Below, in pieces: positions 49,727 through 57,155 of a stretch of 64,000 nt of DNA. The position numbers and the translations under genes are program-made. The number at the start of each line of letters is the position of its first letter. Within the stretch, counting starts at the first letter, position 1. The notes under the pieces are model-generated. The model had not been told where the DNA came from, made no database searches, and saw only the letters and a program-made list of their open reading frames with translations. Source of the stretch: Phenylobacterium koreense (GTDB lineage: Bacteria; Pseudomonadota; Alphaproteobacteria; Caulobacterales; Caulobacteraceae); the NCBI RefSeq assembly GCF_040545335.1, contig NZ_JBEPLU010000003.1, forward strand, positions 372,001 through 436,000, given 5' to 3'.

Positions 49727-50731
49727 TTAAGCCACCCGGACTCGGGCAGTGCTTTCCGGGAGGTCCTGGCCGAAGGCGCGCTGGAAGAACTCGGCGACCG
49801 TGCCGCGCTCCAGCTCGTCGCACTTGTTCAGGAAGGTCAGGCGGAAGGCGAGCGCCAGGTCGCCGCCGAAGATCTCGGCGTTCTGCGCCCAGGTGATCAC
49901 CGTCCGCGGGCTCATGACCGTCGAGATGTCGCCGTTCATGAAGGCGTTGCGGGTCATGTCGGCCACCCGGACCATGGCGGCGATGGTGCGCTTGCCTTCC
50001 GGGGTGTCGTAGTGCGGCGACTTCGCCAGGACGATCTCCGCCTCCACGTCGTGCGGCAGGTAGTTCAGCGTCGTGACGATCGACCAGCGGTCCATCTGGC
50101 CTTGGTTGATCTGCTGGGTGCCGTGATACAGCCCCGTCGTGTCGCCCAGGCCGATGGTGTTGGTGGTCGAGAACAGGCGGAAGAAGGGGTTCGGCCGGAT
50201 CACGCGGTTCTGGTCCAGCAGGGTCAGCTTGCCCTGCGCTTCCAGGATGCGCTGGATCACGAACATCACGTCCGGACGGCCGGCGTCGTATTCGTCGAAC
50301 ACCAGGGCCACCGGCCGCTGGATCGCCCAGGGCAGGATGCCCTCGCGGAATTCGGTGATCTGCTTGCCGTCCTTCAGGACGATGGCGTCCTTGCCGACCA
50401 GGTCGATACGCGAGACGTGGCTGTCCAGGTTCACCCGGATCAGCGGCCAGTTCAGGCGCGCGGCCACCTGCTCGATGTGAGTCGACTTGCCGGTGCCGTG
50501 ATAGCCCTGGACCATCACCCGACGGTCATAGGCGAAGCCGGCGCAGATGGCCTTGGTGGTCTCGGCGTCGAACTTGTAGGCCGGGTCGATGTCCGGCACG
50601 TGCGCGTCGCGCTCGCTGAAGGCCGGAACGGTCATATCCACGTCCACGCCGAACGTGTCGCGAACCGACACTTTCTTGTCCGGCGTCAGAGCGATGAGCT
50701 TGTCTTCTTGGGTATCGGCGAAAGAGGTCAT
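49727..50731 (-). CDS. cobS: Cobaltochelatase-type AAA+ ATPase CobS
   Basis: A 334-residue MoxR-related AAA+ protein. Walker A is GYHGTGKS (76-83), Walker B is [10 protein letters not shown], and the N-terminal [28 protein letters not shown] is diagnostic for CobS. CobS and CobT form the chaperone part of the aerobic (late cobalt insertion) cobaltochelatase with CobN. CobT normally follows directly; here neither flank contains it, and no other cobalamin gene is in the window. An inverted repeat GCAAAC-GGCT-GTTTGC lies at 50766-50781, just upstream. Confidence 0.93.
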   Translation of the reverse strand: MTSFADTQEDKLIALTPDKKVSVRDTFGVDVDMTVPAFSERDAHVPDIDPAYKFDAETTKAICAGFAYDRRVMVQGYHGTGKSTHIEQVAARLNWPLIRVNLDSHVSRIDLVGKDAIVLKDGKQITEFREGILPWAIQRPVALVFDEYDAGRPDVMFVIQRILEAQGKLTLLDQNRVIRPNPFFRLFSTTNTIGLGDTTGLYHGTQQINQGQMDRWSIVTTLNYLPHDVEAEIVLAKSPHYDTPEGKRTIAAMVRVADMTRNAFMNGDISTVMSPRTVITWAQNAEIFGGDLALAFRLTFLNKCDELERGTVAEFFQRAFGQDLPESTARVRVA

Positions 50732-50848
50732 GACGCGGTTTCGATTACAGGGTTACGGACGCAATGCAAACGGCTGTTTGCGCCTGAAAGGTCCATGCCG
50801 CAACGGCAGGAGAAGGCCTGGGCGCGAAAGCCTCACAGTACTCGCCGG

Positions 50849-51853
50849 CTATCCCGGCGCGTTGCGGCGGACCTGCCGGGGCGAGGCGCCCCACCAGAGG
50901 CGGACAGCGCGGGAGAAGCCGCTTTCCTGAGAGTAGCCGAGCCTGTGGGCGAGGTCCGGCAGGGGAAGCTGCGATTGGGTGAGGAGGATGAGCGCCTCGC
51001 CCATCCGGCTCTCGTCGCGCAGCTTGGAGAAGCTGACCCCCGCCTCGGTTAGGCGGCGCTGGAGGCTGCGGGCCGAGAGGCCGAGCTCGGCGGCGACCGC
51101 CGGGACGGTGGCGGTGTCGAAGCCCGAGCGGCGGATGGCGGCCTTGACCTCATCGCACAGGGCCTGGGAGCGGTGATGGTCACGCAGGAGGCTGTCGGCA
51201 TAGGCCATGTTCAGCTCCAGCAGCCGGGGATCGGCGCCGCGGATGGGGGTGGCGAGATCGGCCTCGGCGAATTCCAGGCCGGCCTTGGCGGCGAAGGAGA
51301 CCGGGAGGCCGAGGAAATCCTCATAGGCGGCGGCCGGCGCGGCGCCATGGGCCATCAGCACCACCCGGCGCGGCCGCACGCCCGAGGCGAAGACGGAGCG
51401 GCGGGCGGCGGTCGTGCCCAGCACCGATTCCACCTGCAGGCGGGACACCTCGACCGCATCGGCGGCCGGCTCGTAGGTAAGGGTGAGCAGGCCCGGCTCC
51501 CGGCCGACGCGATAGCGGCCGCTGGCGCTGACCAGGGTCTGGTAGCGGCAGAGCATGTCCAGGGCCTGGCCGACGGTGGCGCTGTGGGCGGTGAGGACCG
51601 AGACGACGTTGCTCGCCTGCATGGGCAGGGCGCCGCCGACCTTGAGGCCGAGGAGCGGGTCAGGGTTGAGGCGCGCGGCGCGCCGCCAGACCCGGCGGGC
51701 CGAGCCTAGGTCGACATGGGAGTTGCGCGCGGCTTCACCGCCCTCGAAGCCGCGAAGTCCCTGGGTCAGGGCCCGGCGGTCCAGACCCTCGCGCTCCAGG
51801 CCGTCCAGGGCCGCGTTCATCCAGCCGGCCATGATGGTGAGGGCGTTGCTCAT
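50849..51853 (-). CDS. AraC-family transcriptional regulator
   Basis: A 334-residue regulator with the N-terminal arabinose-binding-like (AraC_N, PF12625 type) effector domain (SARRVWRRAARLNPDPLLGLKVG ... VGQALDMLCRYQTLVS). A C-terminal double helix-turn-helix follows (AAELGLSARSLQRRLTEAGVSFSKLRDESRMGEA ... LAHRLGYSQESGFSRAVRLWWG). It is related to OruR/ArgR-type activators. Start 51853 (MSNALTIM) gives the conserved N-terminus. It is divergent from a TauD-type dioxygenase, with a perfect long inverted repeat in between, so it probably controls that gene. Confidence 0.92.
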   Translation of the reverse strand: MSNALTIMAGWMNAALDGLEREGLDRRALTQGLRGFEGGEAARNSHVDLGSARRVWRRAARLNPDPLLGLKVGGALPMQASNVVSVLTAHSATVGQALDMLCRYQTLVSASGRYRVGREPGLLTLTYEPAADAVEVSRLQVESVLGTTAARRSVFASGVRPRRVVLMAHGAAPAAAYEDFLGLPVSFAAKAGLEFAEADLATPIRGADPRLLELNMAYADSLLRDHHRSQALCDEVKAAIRRSGFDTATVPAVAAELGLSARSLQRRLTEAGVSFSKLRDESRMGEALILLTQSQLPLPDLAHRLGYSQESGFSRAVRLWWGASPRQVRRNAPG

Positions 51854-51869
51854 CGGCCCGCACGATAGG

Positions 51870-51904
51870 CATGCGCCAATCGAAGCCAAGGAAAATGGCG
51901 CATG
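51870..51904. promoter_or_regulatory. Candidate AraC-regulator binding site
   Basis: CATGCGCCA (51870-51878) and TGGCGCATG (51896-51904) are perfect 9-bp inverted arms with a 17-bp spacer, lying 17 bp from the regulator's start codon and 85 bp from the dioxygenase's. The size suits two half-sites on adjacent faces of the helix. Confidence 0.55.
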
Positions 51905-51989
51905 ATGTCAAGAAATCGGCGTCCGTCATCAAGCGCCCGGGCCTAGCCTGCTCGTCGAACCGGCGACCGTCCGTGCGGAGGAGACGACC

Positions 51990-52853
51990 ATGACAGAGAC
52001 CCTGGCCAGCCCGATCAAGATCGCCCCGGAGCCCAGCGGGTTCGGCGCGCAGATCACCGGCCTCGACCTCTCGCGTCCCCTGAGCCCCGAAACCCTCAAG
52101 GCCGTGAAAGCAGCCTGGGCCCGTCACGGCGTCGTCGCCTTCCCCGACCAGCCCCTGTCGCTGGAGGCGCTGGAGGCCTTCACCCTCCAGATCGGCCCCT
52201 TCGGCGTCGATCCGTTCATCAAGCCGATGGAGGGCCACCCCAACGTTCTGGAGCTGCGCCGCGAGCCCGACGAGAAGGCGACCAATTTCGGCGCCGGCTG
52301 GCATTCGGACTGGAGCTTCCAGAAGGAGCCGCCCGCCGCCACCCTGCTCCGCTCGGAGGTGACGCCTCCGGTCGGCGGCGACACCCTTTTCGCCGACTGC
52401 GCCCGGGCCTACGACGCCCTTTCCGACACCATGAAGGCCGTGCTTGAGCCGCTGCGCGCGGTCCATTCCGCCTCCCGCGCCTACGGGACCCAGGGCGTCT
52501 TCGCCAAGGAGACCTCCAAGCGGACCATGGAGATCATCGTCTCGGCCGAGGCCGACAAGACCCTCTCCCACCCCCTCGTCCGCACCCATCCGGTGACCGG
52601 CCGCAAGGCCCTCTTCGTCAGCCCAGTCTACACCGTCGGCATCGAGGGCATGACCCTCAAGGAAAGCCAGGCCATCCTCGGCTTCCTCTTCGCCCACATG
52701 ACCCAGGACGAGTTCGTCTACCGCCACAAATGGCGCCAGGGCATGCTGCTGATGTGGGACAACCGCTGCACCGTCCACTTCGCCGAAGGCGGCTACGACG
52801 GCCACCTCCGCGTCATGCACCGCACCACCGTCGCCGGCGAAGTTCCGGTCTGA
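51990..52853 (+). CDS. TauD/TfdA-family Fe(II)/2-oxoglutarate dioxygenase
   Basis: A 287-residue dioxygenase. The iron ligands are His105 and Asp107 (WHSDWSF) and the distal His277 (MHRTT), next to Arg278, which binds 2-oxoglutarate. The family hydroxylates taurine, alkyl sulfates, phenoxyacetates and similar compounds; which one is not visible. RBS GGAGGAG. It is divergent from an AraC regulator and stands alone, suggesting a regulated one-enzyme scavenging step. Cytoplasmic. Confidence 0.93.
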   Translation: MTETLASPIKIAPEPSGFGAQITGLDLSRPLSPETLKAVKAAWARHGVVAFPDQPLSLEALEAFTLQIGPFGVDPFIKPMEGHPNVLELRREPDEKATNFGAGWHSDWSFQKEPPAATLLRSEVTPPVGGDTLFADCARAYDALSDTMKAVLEPLRAVHSASRAYGTQGVFAKETSKRTMEIIVSAEADKTLSHPLVRTHPVTGRKALFVSPVYTVGIEGMTLKESQAILGFLFAHMTQDEFVYRHKWRQGMLLMWDNRCTVHFAEGGYDGHLRVMHRTTVAGEVPV

Positions 52854-52856
52854 GCC

Positions 52857-53339
52857 CTATGCGGTGACCGGCCCGGCCAGTTCGCCGCCCAGGACCAGCA
52901 CCCGGCGCTGGTCCACCGGTCCCGGCAGCCGCGCCTCCTTCGCCGGCGCGGCGGAAAAGCCGAACCGCCCGAAATAGGGAGCGTCGCCCACCAGCAGCAC
53001 GCGGTAGCCGGCCGCCTGGGCCGCGTCGCAGGCCATCCGCACCAGTTCGCCGCCGACCCCGGACTTGCGCCCGTCGGCCATTACCGCCAGCGGCCCCAGG
53101 AAGATCGCCGGCGTCCCGCCCACATGCACCTTCCACATCCGCACCGAGCCCACCAGCCGGCGCCCATCCCAGGCGCAGAACGACATCTCCGGGCGGAACT
53201 CGGCGAACTCGCGCACGCGCTCGGAGGCCTTCACGAAGCGGCCGGGCCCGAAGGCGTGGTCCAGCAGCGCCTCGATGACGTCGGCGTCGGCTGGCTGTTC
53301 GTTGAGGTAGGAAAGGGCCTGTTCGGCAGGAACGGTCAT
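52857..53339 (-). CDS. GNAT-family N-acetyltransferase
   Basis: A 160-residue GNAT. The acetyl-CoA loop region is GPLAVMADGRKSGVGGELVRMA, followed by LLVGDAPYFGRFGFSAA, which resembles YhbS-type enzymes. The acceptor is unknown. It converges on the dioxygenase gene with only 3 bp between stop codons and no room for a terminator, so transcripts from both sides must overlap. Confidence 0.88.
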   Translation of the reverse strand: MTVPAEQALSYLNEQPADADVIEALLDHAFGPGRFVKASERVREFAEFRPEMSFCAWDGRRLVGSVRMWKVHVGGTPAIFLGPLAVMADGRKSGVGGELVRMACDAAQAAGYRVLLVGDAPYFGRFGFSAAPAKEARLPGPVDQRRVLVLGGELAGPVTA

Positions 53340-53572
53340 TTCAGATGGCCTTGTGATCGGCGAAGTGACGAAGCCGCGCGCGGGATCGGCGCGGGCGAGG
53401 GGCTCTTAGGCGCGGCTGGCGCGCCCGGTTCGTCGCTGGCGTCGCATGACGGCGTCCCGAGCAATCACAAGGAAGCGCGCGCATAAGGCCATGACGCTCC
53501 CGCGTCAATCGCGCGTTGCGGCGCAGGCCAAGGCGCGGCAAGTTGCCCGCCCTCGCCGCAGCCCGAGACCCC

Positions 53573-54817
53573 ATGTCCGACAATCCGCCTTCCACAGCCC
53601 TCGAGCTGCTTCGTATCCGCGATTACATGATGTTCTGGTCGACCCGCGTGGCCTCGACCCTGGGTGTCCAGATCCAGAGCGTGGCGCTCGGCTGGCAGGT
53701 CTACGCCGTCGCCCGCCGCACCCATTCGGTCGCCGAGTCCGCCTTCTATGTCGGCATGATCGGGCTGGTCACCTTCATCCCGGTCCTGCTGCTGGCCCTC
53801 TGGGCCGGCGAGGCGGCCGACCGCTACGCCCGCAAGCGCATCCTGCAGCTCTGCTATCTCGGCGAGACCTTCTCGGTCCTGGTGCTGCTGGCCGCCAGCC
53901 TGTTCGATTTCGCCAGCATTCCCCTGCTGCTGAGCGTGGCCCTCCTCTTCGGGACCTCGCGGGCCTTCATGGGGCCGGCCGGCACCGCCCTGGGCCCGAT
54001 GCTGGTGCCGCGCAGCCTGCTGGCCCGGGCCATCGCCTGGAACTCCCTGGCCTGGCAAGGCGGCTCGATCGTCGGCCCGGCGCTCGGCGGCGCCCTGGTC
54101 TCGCTCTCCCCGGCCCACGCCTATGGCGCGACCACCGTGCTCTACATCATCGCCCTGGCGACGGTTTCTGCGATCCGCATGGACACCCGCCCCGAGGTCC
54201 AGGCCGGCTCGCGCTGGGCCCTCATCAAGGAGGGGCTGGGCTATGTCTGGCATAACAAGATCGTCTTCGGCGCGATCTCGCTGGACCTCTTCGCCGTCCT
54301 GCTCGGCGGCGCTACGGCCCTCCTACCGGTCTATGCCCGCGACATCCTGCACGTCGGCCCCGAGGGATTCGGCATGCTGCGCGCGGGCCCGGCCATCGGC
54401 GCCACCGCCATCGCCTTCTGGCTGGCCGCCAACCCGATCCGCACCAACGCCGGGCCGATCATGTTCGCGGGCGTCGCGGTCTTCGCCATCGCCACCATCG
54501 TCTTCGGCTTCTCGGACGTGTTCTGGCTGTCGGTCGTCGCCCTGGCGGTCCTCGGCGGCGCCGACATGCTCAGCGTCTATGTCCGCCAGACGCTGATTCA
54601 GATCGTCACACCCGACCAGATGCGCGGTCGCGTGGCTGCGGTCTCGTCGCTGTTCATCGGGGCCTCGAACGAGCTGGGCGAGTTCCGCACAGGGGTTGCG
54701 GCCCGCTTCATGGGCGCTGTCGGGGCCGCCGTTTCGGGCGGCGTGGCGGCGTTGATCGTCACCGGTCTATGGGCAAAGCTGTTTCCCGCCTTGCGCAAGG
54801 CCGACCGGCTCGAATAA
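53573..54817 (+). CDS. MFS transporter, EntS/MFS_3-like
   Basis: A 414-residue integral inner-membrane protein with about 10-12 hydrophobic segments. The cytoplasmic loop between helices 2 and 3 reads GEAADRYARKR. The N-terminus LRIRDYMMFWSTRVAS and the later TPDQMRGRVAAVSSLFIGASNELGEF match the MFS_3/EntS-type exporter branch, whose members export siderophores or drugs. The start at 53573 follows the longer frame, which has no membrane character. Cargo unknown. Confidence 0.9.
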   Translation: MSDNPPSTALELLRIRDYMMFWSTRVASTLGVQIQSVALGWQVYAVARRTHSVAESAFYVGMIGLVTFIPVLLLALWAGEAADRYARKRILQLCYLGETFSVLVLLAASLFDFASIPLLLSVALLFGTSRAFMGPAGTALGPMLVPRSLLARAIAWNSLAWQGGSIVGPALGGALVSLSPAHAYGATTVLYIIALATVSAIRMDTRPEVQAGSRWALIKEGLGYVWHNKIVFGAISLDLFAVLLGGATALLPVYARDILHVGPEGFGMLRAGPAIGATAIAFWLAANPIRTNAGPIMFAGVAVFAIATIVFGFSDVFWLSVVALAVLGGADMLSVYVRQTLIQIVTPDQMRGRVAAVSSLFIGASNELGEFRTGVAARFMGAVGAAVSGGVAALIVTGLWAKLFPALRKADRLE

Positions 54818-54850
54818 CAAATCACGGCATTCTTTTATGGAGATAGGTTG

Positions 54851-55768
54851 ATGGGCGTACTTTCAGGGAAAGTTGTTCTGGTCACCGGCGGCGGCAACGG
54901 CATTGGCCGTGATTGTGCGCTGATCGCCGCGGCCGAAGGGGCCAAGGTTATCGTCAACGACCTGGGCGGTGGCCTGGGCGGCGGCGACGAAGGTTCGGCT
55001 GGTCCGGCCGAAAAGGTCTGCGAGGAAATCCGCGCGGCCGGCGGCGAAGCCGTTTCGAACTCGGACAGCGTCACCAACTACAAGGCCGTGCAAGGCATGG
55101 TCGAACAGGCCCGCGACACCTTCGGCGGCCTGCATGCGGTCATCAACCCGGCCGGCATCCTGCGTGACGTCATGTTCCACAAGATGACCGAAGACGACTG
55201 GGATCGCGTCATCGACGTCCACCTGCGTGGCTCGTTCAACGTCGCCCGCGCCACCATCGAGCTGTTCCGCGAACAGAACGACGGCTCCTACATGTTCTTC
55301 ACCTCGACCTCGGGTCTGCTGGGGAACATCGGCCAGGCCAACTACGGCGCGGCCAAGATGGGCATCGCCGGCCTCTCGCGCATCCTCGCCATGGAAGGCG
55401 CTCGCAACAACGTGCGCTCGAACTGCCTGGCCCCGGTCGCCTGGACCCGCATGACCCAGTCGGTCCCGGTGAAGGACGAAGCCGCCGCCGCCCGCCGTGC
55501 GGTGATGGCCGAGAAGATCCGCGCCGACCAGCCGGCCCGCCTGTCGGTGGCCCTGGTTTCGCCGGCCGCGGCCCACATCTCGGGCCAGGTGTTCGGCGCC
55601 TCGGGCGAGAACATCATCCTCTACAGCCAGCCGCGTCCGATCGACACCCAGACCAAGGAATCGGGCTGGACCGTCGAGACCATCCTGTCGGAAGCCATGC
55701 CGGCCATGGAGAGCAAGTTCTTCCCGCTCTCGCGTCCGGCTCCGGCCCCGGCTCCGGCCAAGGCCTAA
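54851..55768 (+). CDS. SDR family (3R)-hydroxyacyl-CoA-dehydrogenase-like protein
   Basis: A 305-residue SDR. The cofactor loop is TGGGNGIG (12-19). The insertion NDLGGGLGGGDEGSAGPAEKV resembles the dehydrogenase domain of peroxisomal MFE-2. The catalytic residues are Ser152 or Ser154, Tyr165 and Lys169. The usual NNAG motif reads N-P-A-G at 99-102 (VINPAGILRD). An Ala/Pro tail ends the protein. Probably acts on acyl-CoA intermediates. Like the thiolase at 22.9 kb it has a good ribosome-binding site, many GAA/CGT codons and a strong terminator, suggesting high expression. ATG 54851 chosen over TTG 54848. Confidence 0.9.
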   Translation: MGVLSGKVVLVTGGGNGIGRDCALIAAAEGAKVIVNDLGGGLGGGDEGSAGPAEKVCEEIRAAGGEAVSNSDSVTNYKAVQGMVEQARDTFGGLHAVINPAGILRDVMFHKMTEDDWDRVIDVHLRGSFNVARATIELFREQNDGSYMFFTSTSGLLGNIGQANYGAAKMGIAGLSRILAMEGARNNVRSNCLAPVAWTRMTQSVPVKDEAAAARRAVMAEKIRADQPARLSVALVSPAAAHISGQVFGASGENIILYSQPRPIDTQTKESGWTVETILSEAMPAMESKFFPLSRPAPAPAPAKA

Positions 55769-55794
55769 GCCCCGCAAGGCTGAGCTCTGACGAA

Positions 55795-55825
55795 GGCGGC
55801 GGACCTCAAGGTCCGCCGCCTTTTT
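55795..55825 (+). terminator. Intrinsic terminator after the SDR gene
   Basis: Perfect 12-bp arms (55795-55806 with 55809-55820) followed by TTTTTCTT. The inner pairs must open to form a loop. It also separates the gene from a convergent GNAT. Confidence 0.95.
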
Positions 55826-55862
55826 CTTGCCTGAAAGGTGAAACCGCCTGACGGCGACGCCC

Positions 55863-56459
55863 TTACAGCCGATGCCGCAGCATCCACTCCTCCCGGGTCA
55901 TCTCCCAGTAGAGCGAGCGGCGCACCGAACCGTCCGGCCGCAGGCTCTCCCGCTCGCCCATCCGGCGGAAACCCGCCCCGTCGATGGCCGCGGCCGAGCG
56001 CACATTGTCCAGCGCCGCGGTCAGGCCGATCAGCCGCACGCCCAGGTCCTCGAAGATCCGCGCGATCGAGCGCGCCACGCCGGCCCGGCCCTGGCCGCTG
56101 TTCTGGCGGTCGGCCCGCGCCGCGCCCGCCAGTTCCGCCGACGAGCGCTCGGGCCAGACCGTGATGCGGCTGTAGCCGGCCACCTCTCCAGCCGCGTCGC
56201 GGCTGACGGTCAGCAGGCACTCGCCCTTCTCCGCCAGGGCCGCGCTCTCGGCGACCCAGCGCCGTACGTTCTCCTCGTCGATCGGCCGCGGCAGGTCGTA
56301 GATCGGATCTGAGACCCGCGGATCGGCCAACAGCCGCGTCAGCCCGGGCACGTCCTGCGGCCCGGCGATCCTGTCCCTGGCCGCCGCCCGCACCGCCGCG
56401 CGGATCGCCGCCGCTTCCTCGGGACTGGCCTGCAGAACCGTCTTCGGCGGGGCGCTCAT
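55863..56459 (-). CDS. GNAT-family N-acetyltransferase
   Basis: A 198-residue GNAT of the RimJ/RimL-like (Acetyltransf_3) type. Visible are IDEENVRRWVAE, GYSRITVWPERSSAELAG, the acetyl-CoA-binding segment after it (RAGVARSIARIFEDLGVRLI), ALDNVRSAAAIDGAGFRRMG and YWEMTREEW. This combination is usual for enzymes that acetylate protein N-termini or small amines. Acceptor unknown. Cytoplasmic; short divergent spacer (72 bp) to the next gene. Confidence 0.85.
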   Translation of the reverse strand: MSAPPKTVLQASPEEAAAIRAAVRAAARDRIAGPQDVPGLTRLLADPRVSDPIYDLPRPIDEENVRRWVAESAALAEKGECLLTVSRDAAGEVAGYSRITVWPERSSAELAGAARADRQNSGQGRAGVARSIARIFEDLGVRLIGLTAALDNVRSAAAIDGAGFRRMGERESLRPDGSVRRSLYWEMTREEWMLRHRL

Positions 56460-56531
56460 GGCCTCTCCTCCCTCACGACCTCCGGTTGGCCCGGCTCTTG
56501 CTGCAGCTTAGCCCAGCAGAGGAGCCTTCGC

Positions 56532-56951
56532 ATGCAAGTCGATAAATCCAGCCTCGCCACCAGCCTCTTCGGCGCCGGACCGGCGGGCGCGCTCGGCCAG
56601 GTGGGCAAGATCGACTCGGCGAAATCGGCCGAGGGGAGCAAGGCGCCCAGCGCCGCCGACATCGCCGCCCGCAAGGCGGAGGTCACCCGGCAGAACCAGC
56701 GCGCGATCCTCGACCAGATCCGCGACAAGGGCATCTACGCCTGGGCCCAGGAGCAGAAGCTCGAGAAGCTGAAGGAAAAGATCCGCGCCCAGGTCATGGA
56801 AGCCAACCCGGACGCCGACCCGGCCACCATCGAGAATGAGGTGGCCCGCCAGGTTCAGGAAGCGATGAAGGAGGCCCTCAAGGCCGAGTCCGACGCCGCG
56901 GCCAAACGCGGCGAAGCCCCCCGCCCGATGATCATCGACATCTCGGTCTAA
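56532..56951 (+). CDS. Small helical protein of unknown function
   Basis: A 139-residue protein without signal peptide. A Gly/Ala/Ser-rich N-terminus (1-55) is followed by a long charged, probably coiled-coil segment (AWAQEQKLEKLKEKIRAQVME ... EVARQVQEAMKEALKAE). It ends with a short hydrophobic strand, PMIIDISV. The RBS is GAGGAG. I do not recognise a family. It lies 204 bp before the RTX surface-protein gene on the same strand, but a structured leader and possible promoter lie between. Confidence 0.72.
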   Translation: MQVDKSSLATSLFGAGPAGALGQVGKIDSAKSAEGSKAPSAADIAARKAEVTRQNQRAILDQIRDKGIYAWAQEQKLEKLKEKIRAQVMEANPDADPATIENEVARQVQEAMKEALKAESDAAAKRGEAPRPMIIDISV

Positions 56952-56954
56952 ACC

Positions 56955-57047
56955 TTAACGGCATTAACCAAGGCGCCACAATTTAACATTGCGGCCGTTT
57001 TAGAAGCTTTGCCATAAAAGCCTTCGGCTCCGTTTTGCACGGAGCCG
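56955..57047 (+). promoter_or_regulatory. Leader of the RTX protein gene: TTAAC half-sites and a hairpin
   Basis: Three TTAAC motifs (56955-56959, 56964-56968, 56983-56987) lie just after the previous stop codon. TTAAC is the half-site of the cell-cycle regulator CtrA, but the spacing (9 and 19 bp) does not match the normal TTAA-N7-TTAA. A 9-bp perfect hairpin with TTTGC loop follows (57025-57033 with 57039-57047). Confidence 0.3.
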
Positions 57048-57155
57048 CACACCGGGGCGTCTTCACATATCCGGCGCGGCGATCCTGCCGCCAACGACCG
57101 CTCCCGAAGCGGGCGATCCCTCGCCCGCGCCACTCCAGCCTACGGAGCGCTTTCA

